Below, in pieces: positions 8,604 to 17,527 of a stretch of 64,000 bases of DNA. The notes under the pieces are model-generated. The model was not told the DNA's origin and did no database searches. It saw only the letters and a list, made by a program, of their open reading frames with translations. The stretch is from Schauerella fraxinea. Its GTDB lineage: Bacteria > Pseudomonadota > Gammaproteobacteria > Burkholderiales > Burkholderiaceae_B. Location: positions 496,001-560,000 of the forward strand of contig JAVDKK010000003.1 in the NCBI GenBank assembly GCA_030849945.1, written 5' to 3'. The position numbers and the translations under genes are program-made. Position 1 is the stretch's first letter, and every line of letters starts with the position of its first letter.

Positions 8604-9905
8604 ATGACATTTACCCTACTTGCCCTTGAGACGTCGTCGTCGCTCTGCAGTGTCGCTTTGCTGACCGTGGATGCGGCCGGCTCAGCCACCCTGTATAGCG
8701 CCGAACACGACGGTACCGCCGAGCATGCCGAACGATTATTGCCGATGGCCGACGACTTATTGGCGCAAGCCGGGGTGAAACGGTCTGATTTGCAAGCTAT
8801 CGCCTTTGGCGAGGGGCCGGGCGGGTTCACCGGGCTGCGCGTCGCGTGCGGTGTGGCGCAAGGTCTTGGGCTGGCGTTGGGTATCCCGGTGATCGGGGTG
8901 GTGTCGCATCTTGCCGTGGCGCAAGCCACGCCGGCGGCGGCAGGCGATGTGATCGTGGTGGCGCTCGATGCTCGCATGGGCGAAATGTATGTGGCGGCGT
9001 ATCGTCGGGCCGCGCAGGCTGGCGCGACGATCGCGCCGGTTGGTGCGACTGATGATCTCAATGCGGCCGACACCGCATCCGAGTTCGTGTTGACGCCGCT
9101 TGCGCAACCGACGCTCATCGCCGCCGACGACCTGTTTGCCTGGGCGGCCGCAGACGCCGGCGTGACGGCCGATATGCGTCCGATCCTTGCCGGTGATGCA
9201 TGGTCGGCCTACGGTGACCGCTTGGCGTGGCCACAAGCCTGGCGCCTAGCGCCTGCCGCGCGACCGCATGCCGATAGCGTGGCGCAATTGGCGCGGGCGG
9301 CCTGGCAGCGGGGCGAAGCGATCGATCCTTCGGCCGCGATGCCACGCTATGTGCGCGACAAGGTCGCCTACACGACGGCCGAGCGTGAAGCCGGATTGGG
9401 CGGCAATCCGAAAGCCCAGCCGCGCGCCGCGGCCGTTCCGTACGCCGCTCGCGCCATGACGCCCGACGATCTCGACGATGTGGCGCAACTGGAAGCCCGG
9501 CTGCAGCAGTTCCCCTGGACGCGCGGCAATTTTGCGGATGCGCTGCAAGCGGGTTATGACGCCTGCGTGGTGCGCGACGAACAGGGTTTGCTGGGATTTT
9601 GTTTGCTGATGATGGCGCCTGACGTGGCGCATCTGCTGGTCATCGCCGTCGACGACAGCCGCCATCGGCAGGGCATCGGCAGCTACGTGCTGGAATGGTG
9701 CATTGCTCGAACCGCAAGTCGTGGGTTGCCCGCGATTTTGCTCGAAGTGCGGCCGTCCAATCCGGGTGCGCTGGCCTTTTACGCTCGCCACGGCTTTGCC
9801 CAGATCGGCGTGCGAAAGGGCTACTATCCAGCTCCCCATCAAAAACGCGAGGATGCCATCGTCATGAAGAAGACGCTTGCGCATGCGCCGGCACATCATG
9901 GTTGA
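8604..9905 (+). CDS. TsaB-RimI fusion: tRNA t6A synthesis subunit joined to ribosomal protein S18 acetyltransferase
   Basis: Residues 1 to about 270 are TsaB, the ASKHA-fold partner of TsaD/TsaE in making N6-threonylcarbamoyladenosine on tRNA (ALETSSSLCSVALL; GEGPGGFTGLRVA). Residues from about 282 to the end form a GNAT acetyltransferase like RimI: acetyl-CoA loop RHRQGIGSYVLE, then NPGALAFYARHGF and the C-terminal KGYYP...REDAIVMKK signature. The two are in one uninterrupted frame with an Ala/Pro linker. They are usually separate neighbouring genes. A perfect AGGAGG at 8552 precedes an in-frame GTG at 8562, which would add 14 residues; I chose the ATG at 8604 on protein resemblance. The end overlaps udg by eight bases. 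Confidence 0.88.
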   Translation: MTFTLLALETSSSLCSVALLTVDAAGSATLYSAEHDGTAEHAERLLPMADDLLAQAGVKRSDLQAIAFGEGPGGFTGLRVACGVAQGLGLALGIPVIGVVSHLAVAQATPAAAGDVIVVALDARMGEMYVAAYRRAAQAGATIAPVGATDDLNAADTASEFVLTPLAQPTLIAADDLFAWAAADAGVTADMRPILAGDAWSAYGDRLAWPQAWRLAPAARPHADSVAQLARAAWQRGEAIDPSAAMPRYVRDKVAYTTAEREAGLGGNPKAQPRAAAVPYAARAMTPDDLDDVAQLEARLQQFPWTRGNFADALQAGYDACVVRDEQGLLGFCLLMMAPDVAHLLVIAVDDSRHRQGIGSYVLEWCIARTASRGLPAILLEVRPSNPGALAFYARHGFAQIGVRKGYYPAPHQKREDAIVMKKTLAHAPAHHG

Positions 9906-11001
9906 GCACACTCCCGTGCATACGCCGGCGCCGCCGCGGCTGACCGGGACGCAGCGGCTCTGGCTGCGCGAACTCGGTATCGATCGTGCGTTTCTGGCGC
10001 CGATGCTGCCCGAACGCGCGGCGACCTCACCCGCAACGGCCACCGGGCCGGGCGAGGCGCTGGCCGCCGCGCAACGTGCCGCGGCGCCCGCGTCGAGTGC
10101 CCGAGGTGGTGCTGTTCCAGGTGGAGAGGCGCGACTGCGCACGGCGGCTACCGCCGACACCGCCCACACTGCGCAAGCACCTGAGCGCACCGAGGTGTCG
10201 CCAGCCGCTGGGATGAACATGGGCACCGCTGCCGGTTCGTCGGCGCACCGTGCGCCTGATGAGCGCATCGCAATATCTGACGCACCCGTGACCCCGAGTG
10301 CCATCGTCGCCACTCAGACGGCCTCAGCGCCGTTGGAGGCGGATGTGGCGGCGCAGGGGTCCGCCCCTGTCGGTAAAGCGCCTGGCGCGCCTCTGATGCG
10401 TGCTGCCGCCCTCGATTCGCCGATTGCCCAGGCTGATGCTGCAACGTTGCAGGCGCAAGTCGAAGCTTGTACGGCTTGCGGCCTGTGCGAAAGCCGTCGT
10501 CACGCGGTGTATGGCGCTGGCGCCACGCAGGCGAAGTGGATGGTGGTGGGCGAGGCGCCGGGTGAGCAGGAAGACCGCGAAGGGTTGCCGTTCGTCGGCC
10601 GTTCGGGTCAGTTGCTCGACGCCATGCTGCGCGCCGTCGGAATGAGCCGCAACGATGACGTCTTCATTGCCAACGTGATCAAGTGCCGGCCACCTGGCAA
10701 TCGCAATCCCAAGCCGGAAGAAATTGCGGCCTGCAGTCCCTACTTGATGCGCCAGATCGCCTTGGTGCAACCGGAGGGGTTGCTGGTGCTGGGCCGGTTT
10801 GCCGCCCAGGTGTTGCTGGGTACGGATGCGGCGATCGCGCAATTGCGCGGCAAGGTACACGCGTTCAAGGGCGAGGATGGGCGCGAGATTCCGCTAGTGG
10901 TGAGTTATCACCCGGCTTACTTGCTGCGCAGTCCGGCTGAAAAGGCTCGGGCTTGGCAAGACCTGCAATTGGCGGCTGAGCATCTGCGCTTGCCGCAGTA
11001 G
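9898..11001 (+). CDS. Family 4 (iron-sulfur) uracil-DNA glycosylase with a long N-terminal extension
   Basis: The enzyme removes uracil from DNA to start base excision repair. The conserved domain occupies about residues 184-367: CTACGLCESR supplies two cluster cysteines, and KCRPP...CSPYL supplies the others. GEAPGEQEDREGLPFVG forms the uracil-binding motif, and SYHPAYLLRSP is the C-terminal motif. The first half of the 367-residue protein, after a short LTGTQRLWLRELGI segment, is a low-complexity Ala/Pro/Thr-rich stretch of about 140 residues absent from the usual 200-residue family members. The ATG at 9898 overlaps the end of tsaB-rimI by eight bases, implying coupled translation. Confidence 0.92.
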   Translation: MVEHTPVHTPAPPRLTGTQRLWLRELGIDRAFLAPMLPERAATSPATATGPGEALAAAQRAAAPASSARGGAVPGGEARLRTAATADTAHTAQAPERTEVSPAAGMNMGTAAGSSAHRAPDERIAISDAPVTPSAIVATQTASAPLEADVAAQGSAPVGKAPGAPLMRAAALDSPIAQADAATLQAQVEACTACGLCESRRHAVYGAGATQAKWMVVGEAPGEQEDREGLPFVGRSGQLLDAMLRAVGMSRNDDVFIANVIKCRPPGNRNPKPEEIAACSPYLMRQIALVQPEGLLVLGRFAAQVLLGTDAAIAQLRGKVHAFKGEDGREIPLVVSYHPAYLLRSPAEKARAWQDLQLAAEHLRLPQ

Positions 11002-11095
11002 CAGGATGACGGACGAGGGCGGCGGGGAATAGCGCGGCCGCCCGAAGGCCCCGTCTGAAAGAAGCCTGGCCATCGCGCGCCCAAGCTGCGGACGT

Positions 11096-11125
11096 GGGGC
11101 TTGGGAATTGGGGCTTGGGGCTGGG
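11096..11125 (+). other. G-quadruplex motif in the udg/lplT convergent gap
   Basis: Five G-tracts (GGGG 11096, GGG 11103, GGGG 11110, GGGG 11117, GGG 11123) are separated by loops of 3, 4, 3 and 2 bases, which satisfies the canonical four-tract rule. The stretch also contains an 11-base direct repeat, TGGGGCTTGGG, at 11095 and 11109. It lies in the 3' untranslated region of udg. Confidence 0.55.
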
Positions 11126-11183
11126 AGCGCCACCCGCCTGGCCGGCCAACGCCCGCCAATCTCAGCAAATGAAACGTAGCAAT

Positions 11184-11212
11184 AAAAAGGAGCGCCTGAG
11201 CGCTCCTTTTTT
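11184..11212. terminator. Bidirectional intrinsic terminator between udg and lplT
   Basis: AAAAAGGAGCGC (11184-11195), loop CTGA, then GCGCTCCTTTTTT (11200-11212). The A and T runs on both sides let it stop transcription from both convergent genes. Confidence 0.85.
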
Positions 11213-11236
11213 CGTGCCGTGCAGACGTGGCCGCGC

Positions 11237-12565
11237 TTAGTGCGGCGTATTGTCCAGCGCCTTGCCGTGACCTTCCTGTCCGATCTGGTCGTGCAGGGTG
11301 GGGTCGCGTTCGAGGTTGCGGCGGCTCCAGCGCATGAAAATCAGCATCAGGATGGCTACGATCAGTCCGAAGATCACGATGACGATGTTGATCGACAGGT
11401 TCATCCAGAGCATGAACGTGTACACCGCCACCATCAGCAGAATATTCAATTGTTCGTTGAAGTTCTGTACGGCGATCGAATGGCCGGCCGACAGCAGCAC
11501 ATGTCCGCGGTGCTGAAGCAGGGCATTCATCGGTACGACGAAGAACCCGGCGAGCCCACCGATCACCAACAGCGTGATGTACACAAAGGGCGGCGAGTAG
11601 ACGAACGGCATGATGAGCACGACGACGCCCATCAGTGCGCCCACCGGCAGCACCGACAACGCCCGGCGCAACGGAATTCGCCCAGCCAGGATCGAACCGA
11701 TGACCGTACCCACGGCCGCTACGCCCATCAGCAGCGACGCCTGGTCGAGGCGGTAACCGAGGTGTGTGCGGCCCCATTCGATCACGATCAACTGCAACGT
11801 GGCCCCGGCGCCCCAGAAGAGCGTGGTAACGGCGAGCGAAATCTGGCCGAGCTTGTCGCGCCAGAGAATCTTCACGTAGCCGTTGAAGGCGCGTACCAGT
11901 TTGATCGGATTGCGCTGCTGCGGCGGATAGCGCACATGCGTGTTCGGGATCAACAGGTTGCAGAGCGCCGCGAGCAGATACACCACCGCGATTACCAGAA
12001 TGGCGGCTTCGGCAGGTGAATGCACCAATGCGCTGATCCACGGATGGCTCAGCAGCCAACCCGACACCGTGGGATGGATGAGCGCGCCGCCCACGACCGT
12101 ACCCATGATGATCGACAGCACCGTCAGGCCTTCGATCCAGCTATTGCCCTTAACCAGCATGGCGGGCGGCAACATCTCGGTGACGATGCCGTACTTGGCA
12201 GGCGAATAAGCTGCTGCACCGATGCCGACCACCGCGTAGGCGCCAACGACGAAGTAGGTTTGGTATTCGGGTGCTATCCCAAGGCTCGCATAAGCGAACA
12301 TCAGTAAACATCCCGCCACTTTGAGCGCATTGGTCGCAAACATCACGCGGCCTTTCGGGAACGAGTCCGCGAAGGCGCCGACGAAAGCCGCCAGCACCAC
12401 ATAGGCCAGCGCGAAGGACCACTTCATGATCGGCGCCATCCAATCCGGACCGTGAAGTTCCTGGATCAGCGCGATTGCCGCAATGAAAAGCGCATTGTCC
12501 GCCAAGGATGAAAACCCCTGGGCGGCCATTACTAGAAAAAAGCCTCGTTTCAAAGATGCCCCCAC
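11237..12565 (-). CDS. lplT: Lysophospholipid transporter LplT
   Basis: This is a major-facilitator-superfamily inner-membrane protein that flips lysophosphatidylethanolamine inward for re-acylation. The 442-residue chain has about 12 hydrophobic helices and starts with the family-typical GFFLVMAAQGFSSLADNALFIAA. The SPAKYGIVTEMLPP and VKGNSWIEG segments are the best family markers. In enterobacteria lplT is followed by the acyltransferase gene aas; no such gene is adjacent here, since the downstream neighbour is the convergent udg. It is divergent from smc across 244 bases. Confidence 0.88.
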   Translation of the reverse strand: MGASLKRGFFLVMAAQGFSSLADNALFIAAIALIQELHGPDWMAPIMKWSFALAYVVLAAFVGAFADSFPKGRVMFATNALKVAGCLLMFAYASLGIAPEYQTYFVVGAYAVVGIGAAAYSPAKYGIVTEMLPPAMLVKGNSWIEGLTVLSIIMGTVVGGALIHPTVSGWLLSHPWISALVHSPAEAAILVIAVVYLLAALCNLLIPNTHVRYPPQQRNPIKLVRAFNGYVKILWRDKLGQISLAVTTLFWGAGATLQLIVIEWGRTHLGYRLDQASLLMGVAAVGTVIGSILAGRIPLRRALSVLPVGALMGVVVLIMPFVYSPPFVYITLLVIGGLAGFFVVPMNALLQHRGHVLLSAGHSIAVQNFNEQLNILLMVAVYTFMLWMNLSINIVIVIFGLIVAILMLIFMRWSRRNLERDPTLHDQIGQEGHGKALDNTPH

Positions 12566-12809
12566 ATTAATGGCCCGTTATAACAATCGGGCCTGAGACC
12601 GGTTTCCCGCGCCATTGCTCACATCACAACGAGTATAGCGGCTGCTTACCGCGCCCCACGCGCGGCTCGCGATCAGCCGGGTCGTCTGGCGCCCGTTGGC
12701 CGTATCGCGTGGGGTATCATACGACGCGACACCGGCCCTTCGCGGGCCGTTCTGCAAAATAACGCGGCAGTTCCGCGATTTTCGACCATTTTTACGACCG
12801 AAACCGCCC

Positions 12810-15800
12810 GTGCGCCTTACCCAACTCAAACTCGCCGGCTTCAAGTCTTTTGTCGACCCGACCGTCATTCCCGTACCGAGCCAGCTCGTCGGCGTGGTCG
12901 GGCCCAACGGCTGTGGCAAATCCAACATCATCGACGCTGTGCGATGGGTGCTGGGCGAAGCAAAAGCTTCCGAGCTGCGTGGCGAGTCGATGCAGGACGT
13001 GATTTTCAACGGTTCGGGCCACCGCAAGCCGGCTGCCCGGGCCTCCGTCGAACTCGTCTTCGACAATAGCGAAGGCCGGGCGGTAGGCCAATGGAGCGCC
13101 TACGCCGAGCTGGCCGTGCGGCGCGTGCTGACCCGCGACGGCACCAGTAGCTATTACGTTAATAATCAACAGGTTCGCCGGCGCGACATCCACGATATTT
13201 TCCTGGGCACCGGCTTGGGCGCCAAGGGTTACGCGATCATCGGTCAGGGCATGATCAACCGCCTGATCGAGTCGCGCCCCGAAGAGTTGCGCGTGTTTCT
13301 TGAAGAGGCCGCGGGCGTGTCGCGCTACAAGGAGCGCCGCCGCGAGACGGAAAATCGTTTGTCCGACACCCGCGAGAACTTGACGCGCGTCGACGACATC
13401 CTGCGCGAGCTGGGCGCGCAGCTGGAAAAGCTCGAAGCGCAGGCTGAAGTGGCGCGTCAATATCGCGACCTGCAAGGCGATGGCGAGCGCAAGCAGCACG
13501 CGTTGTGGTTTTTGAAAGAAGTGGCGGCTCGCGAGGAACGTGAGCGCAAGGCGCGTGAGATCGATCAGGCGCAAACCGAGCTCGAAGGGGCAATTGCCGG
13601 CTTGCGGGCGGGCGAAGCCGCGGTCGAGTCGCGGCGCCAGGCGCATTACGCTGCCAGCGATGCGCTGCATGCCGCGCAGGGCGGGTTGTATGAAGCCAAT
13701 GCGCAGGTGAGCCGTCTCGAAGCCGAGATTCGTCACGTGGTGGAATCGCGCAATCGCGTACAGATGCGCCGCGACCAACTGCAGGCGCAGATTGCCGAGT
13801 GGACCTCGCAGCGCGAGCATTGCGCCGAGCAGATTGCCCAGGCCGAAGAGGATCTGGCCACGGGTGCGGCGCGCACCGAAGAAGCACGTGCCCGGGCCGA
13901 GGATGCCCAAGCGGCCTTGCCCGCCGTCGAAACCAAGGTGCGGGATGCCGCCGTCGCACGCGACGCGATGCGCGCCGGGCTGGCGCGCGTAGAGCAAAAT
14001 CTCGCGCTGGCCGCGCAAACGCAACGCGATGCGGATCGTCAGCTTCAGGTGCTCGAACAGCGGCGTGAGCGTTTGCAGCAGGAACTGCGTGAGCTGCACG
14101 CGCCCGATCCCGTTCGCCTCGAGCAACTTGGCGGCGACCGCCTGGCGGCCGAAGATCAGCTCGAAACGGCGCAGGGCGAACTCGCCACGCTGGAAGCGCG
14201 TGTGCCGGAGGCTGACGCCGAACGCGCACGGGCGCAGGCCGCTTCACAGGAAGACGCACAGGGATTGGCCCGCCTGGAGGCGCGTCTGACAGCCCTGGTC
14301 AAGCTGCAGGAAGACGTGCAGAAGCAGGGCACGCTCGAACCTTGGCTGGCTAAACACGAACTCACGAGCCTCTCGCGCTTGTGGCAAAAGCTGCACGTGG
14401 AACCCGGTTGGGAACCTGCGCTCGAAGCGGTGCTGCGCGAGCGGCTGTCGGCCCTCGAAGTGCGCAATCTCGATTGGGCGCGCGCCTTCGCCGAGGACGC
14501 GCCGCCGGCGCGGCTGGCGTTTTATCAAGTACCGGTGGCCGCCGCTGCGGTGCCCGCACCGGCGGGCTTGACGCCCCTGACCAGCGTGCTGCGCATTGCC
14601 GATGCCGATCTGCGCACGCTGATGAACGATTGGATGCGCGGCGTTTTTGTGGCCGACGGACTGCAGCAGGCGCTGGCCGGCCGCGCAACGCTGCCCGAAG
14701 GCGCGAGCTACGCCGTCAAGGCCGGGCACATTGTCGACGCGCACAGCGTGCGTTTCTACGCCGCCGACTCCGAGCAGGCCGGCATGCTGGCCCGGCAGCA
14801 GGAGATCGAAAACCTGCAACGCGAGATCAAGGCCAAGCAATTGATCGCCGATCAGTCGCGGTCGGCGGTCGCGCGAGCCGAAGCGGCGTGGCAACAGGTG
14901 GGGCAGGCCATCGGTCCGGCCCGCCAACGCGTGGCTGAAGTCACGCGCCGCGCGCACGATATTCAACTCGAGCACTCGCGCTTGCAACAGCAAGCCGAGC
15001 AATCGGGTGAGCGCGCGCGCCGCCTGAACGACGATCTGCAAGAAATCAAAGGCCAGGAAGAGGAACTCCGCGCCACGCGTGAAGAGGCGGAAGCCCGCTT
15101 CGAAACGCTGGATATGGAGCTGGGCGACCACCAGTCGGCATTTTCGGATGCCGAGATCAGCGGTGAGGCGCTGGCGGCCGATGCCGAGGCGGCACGTGCG
15201 CGCTTGCGTGATCTGGAGCGTGCCGCACAAGAGGCGGAGTTTGCCGAGCGCGGCGTACAAATCCGTATCAACGACCTGCAGCGCAATCAGCAATTGGCGA
15301 CCGATCAGGCGCAGCGCGGGGCCACGGAGCTGGAGCAACTCTTGTCGGAGCTCGAGGAACTCGATGCCTCCGCCGCTCAGGCAGGGCTGCAGGATGCGCT
15401 GGAAGGCCGTGCCGAACGTGAAGAGGCGCTGGCGCGCACGCGCATCGAAATGGACAATCTGGCCGCCGAACTGCGCACCGCCGACGAAGAACGCATGCGG
15501 CAGGAAATGTCGGTCGAGCCGCGCCGTACGCGCATTACCGAACTGCAATTGCAGGAACAGGCCTCGCGCCTGGCTGAGCAGCAGTTCACCGAACAATTGG
15601 ACGCGCGTGAAGTTGACCGCGTCGCGCTGGCCGACATGATCGGCGCTCAGACAGAAGATTGGCGGCGCACGCAGTGGCTGCAATCGGAGGTCGCGCGCAT
15701 TTCGCGCCAGGTCGAATCGTTGGGCAGCGTCAATCTGGCCGCGCTCGACGAACTCACCGCCTCGCGCGAGCGCAAGGATTATCTGGACGCGCAGCACGCC

Positions 15801-16346
15801 GATTTGCTGTCGGCCATCGAAACGCTTGAAGACGCCATTCGCAAGATCGATCGCGAAACGCGAGAGCTGTTGCAAGAGACGTTCAATACGGTCAACGGAC
15901 ACTTCGGCGAGTTGTTCCCGCGCCTTTTTGGCGGCGGCGAAGCCAAGCTCACCATGACCGGAGACGAGATTCTCGATGCCGGCGTGCTGATCATGGCGCA
16001 GCCGCCCGGCAAGCGCAACAGCACGATTCACCTGCTGTCGGGGGGCGAAAAAGCGCTCACGGCGACGGCGTTGGTGTTCGCGTTGTTCAAGCTCAATCCT
16101 GCGCCGTTCTGCCTGCTCGACGAGGTGGATGCACCGTTGGACGATGCAAATACCGAGCGCTATGCGAACTTGGTGAGCGCCATGAGCGATCAAACGCAGT
16201 TTCTGTTCATTTCACACAATAAAATAGCGATGCAGATGGCTAAACAATTGGTCGGTGTGACGATGCAGGAACAGGGCGTTTCGCGTATTGTGGCAGTGGA
16301 CATCGACTCGGCTCTGCAAATGGCGACCGAAACCGTAAACCTGTGA
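12810..16346 (+). CDS. smc: Chromosome segregation ATPase SMC
   Basis: SMC is the condensin ATPase that organises and segregates the chromosome with ScpA/ScpB. The 1178-residue protein has an N-terminal Walker A at residues 31-38 (GPNGCGKS), two long Glu/Arg/Ala-rich coiled coils, a hinge at about 505-680, and the C-terminal head with signature LLSGGEKALTATAL (about 1075) and Walker B FCLLDEVDAPLDD (about 1098). The start is a GTG (VRLTQLKLAGFKSF), chosen because homologues begin there; the 38 upstream in-frame codons look non-coding. No Shine-Dalgarno is evident. It heads a run with zipA and ligA. Confidence 0.96.
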   Translation: MRLTQLKLAGFKSFVDPTVIPVPSQLVGVVGPNGCGKSNIIDAVRWVLGEAKASELRGESMQDVIFNGSGHRKPAARASVELVFDNSEGRAVGQWSAYAELAVRRVLTRDGTSSYYVNNQQVRRRDIHDIFLGTGLGAKGYAIIGQGMINRLIESRPEELRVFLEEAAGVSRYKERRRETENRLSDTRENLTRVDDILRELGAQLEKLEAQAEVARQYRDLQGDGERKQHALWFLKEVAAREERERKAREIDQAQTELEGAIAGLRAGEAAVESRRQAHYAASDALHAAQGGLYEANAQVSRLEAEIRHVVESRNRVQMRRDQLQAQIAEWTSQREHCAEQIAQAEEDLATGAARTEEARARAEDAQAALPAVETKVRDAAVARDAMRAGLARVEQNLALAAQTQRDADRQLQVLEQRRERLQQELRELHAPDPVRLEQLGGDRLAAEDQLETAQGELATLEARVPEADAERARAQAASQEDAQGLARLEARLTALVKLQEDVQKQGTLEPWLAKHELTSLSRLWQKLHVEPGWEPALEAVLRERLSALEVRNLDWARAFAEDAPPARLAFYQVPVAAAAVPAPAGLTPLTSVLRIADADLRTLMNDWMRGVFVADGLQQALAGRATLPEGASYAVKAGHIVDAHSVRFYAADSEQAGMLARQQEIENLQREIKAKQLIADQSRSAVARAEAAWQQVGQAIGPARQRVAEVTRRAHDIQLEHSRLQQQAEQSGERARRLNDDLQEIKGQEEELRATREEAEARFETLDMELGDHQSAFSDAEISGEALAADAEAARARLRDLERAAQEAEFAERGVQIRINDLQRNQQLATDQAQRGATELEQLLSELEELDASAAQAGLQDALEGRAEREEALARTRIEMDNLAAELRTADEERMRQEMSVEPRRTRITELQLQEQASRLAEQQFTEQLDAREVDRVALADMIGAQTEDWRRTQWLQSEVARISRQVESLGSVNLAALDELTASRERKDYLDAQHADLLSAIETLEDAIRKIDRETRELLQETFNTVNGHFGELFPRLFGGGEAKLTMTGDEILDAGVLIMAQPPGKRNSTIHLLSGGEKALTATALVFALFKLNPAPFCLLDEVDAPLDDANTERYANLVSAMSDQTQFLFISHNKIAMQMAKQLVGVTMQEQGVSRIVAVDIDSALQMATETVNL

Positions 16347-16384
16347 CGTGAATATGCCGTCTCACCGAGACGGGGGAAAAAACT

Positions 16385-17527
16385 ATGAGTGATTTGCAGA
16401 TTGGCCTGATTGTTCTGGGCGTCCTGTTGATCTTGCTGGTACTGGGTTTCAACTGGTGGCAGGACCGTCGTGTACGGCGCAAGATGCAGAGCCATTTCCC
16501 CACCAACGAGCACGATCCTTTGTTGGGCGCCGAGCAGCATGGCGGCGGCCATGGCGGCACGGGCGAGCCGCGCGCGCCCGCGACCAAGGTGCACAAGGGC
16601 GCGCAGAGCGCCGAGCCGCGGCGCGAGCCAAACTTTGGCGCTGGGGGCGGCAGTGCGACGAGCGTGCCGGCCGGTCAAGCGCCGGCAGCCTCGGTGATGT
16701 CGACCTCCGGCAGCGATCAGGATGATGCCGAGGAAGTCGATCCCGCGATCGAGGCGGTGATCGAATTGACGTTCGGCTCGCCCGTGCGTGGCGCCGAATT
16801 GTTGCCCCACGTGCAAAGCGTGCGCAATGTGGGCCGCAAGCCTGTGCGCATCTTTGCCGAGACCGAAGGCGGTCGCCATCGCGCCCGGATTCATTCGGAC
16901 GAAACGTATTCCCGTTTGCAGCTCGCGATTTTGCTGGCCAATCGCAGTGGGCCGTTGACGGCGATCGAATGGTCGCAAGCCTGGGCCCGTGCGCAGGATC
17001 TGGCGGAGCGTTTCGATGCGTCGCCCGAGGGTCCCGAGCAACAACCAGTACTCGAGCATGCGCACAAGCTCGATGACGTGTGCGCGGCATTGGACACGCA
17101 AGTGGGCTTGACGCTGCTGCTCGGTTGCGCGCAACCGGCCGCCGAAGTGTTGGCCATTGCCCGCGATATGGGCTTTGTGCACGAAGGCCCGCGTCTGGCC
17201 TGGATGTCCGACGAAGGCGTCGCCCGCTTCACGCTGTCGCGCAGCGATGGCGCGCCGTTCGATGCCGGCGTGGGCGGCGTTGAAAAAATGAATCTCTTGC
17301 TCGATGTGCCGTGCAGCCCGGCGGACACACGCGCCTTCGGCCGCATGGTCGATGTGGGCCGCGAGCTCGCCTCGCGCCTGCGCGCCGATCTGGTCGACGA
17401 CCAGGGTAAGCCGCTGGCCGACGGTTCGGACGTGGCCATCGACGAACGTTTGCAGAAGCTCTTCTCGCAACTTGATCAAGCAGGTTTGCGTTCGGGGAGT
17501 GCGCGCGCGCAGCGGGTGTTCTCGTGA
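16385..17527 (+). CDS. zipA: Cell division protein ZipA-like
   Basis: ZipA anchors FtsZ to the membrane at the division site. The 380-residue protein begins with a single N-terminal membrane helix at about residues 5-27, followed by a short basic stretch (RRVRRK) and a Gly/Ala/Pro-rich linker to about residue 115. The C-terminal ZipA-type domain runs from about 120 to 355 (VIELTFGSPVRGAELL; VDVGRELASRLRADLVDD). Sequence conservation in this family is weak, so the call rests on architecture and on the position between smc and ligA, which is common in Burkholderiales. The stop overlaps the ligA GTG start by four bases. Confidence 0.82.
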   Translation: MSDLQIGLIVLGVLLILLVLGFNWWQDRRVRRKMQSHFPTNEHDPLLGAEQHGGGHGGTGEPRAPATKVHKGAQSAEPRREPNFGAGGGSATSVPAGQAPAASVMSTSGSDQDDAEEVDPAIEAVIELTFGSPVRGAELLPHVQSVRNVGRKPVRIFAETEGGRHRARIHSDETYSRLQLAILLANRSGPLTAIEWSQAWARAQDLAERFDASPEGPEQQPVLEHAHKLDDVCAALDTQVGLTLLLGCAQPAAEVLAIARDMGFVHEGPRLAWMSDEGVARFTLSRSDGAPFDAGVGGVEKMNLLLDVPCSPADTRAFGRMVDVGRELASRLRADLVDDQGKPLADGSDVAIDERLQKLFSQLDQAGLRSGSARAQRVFS

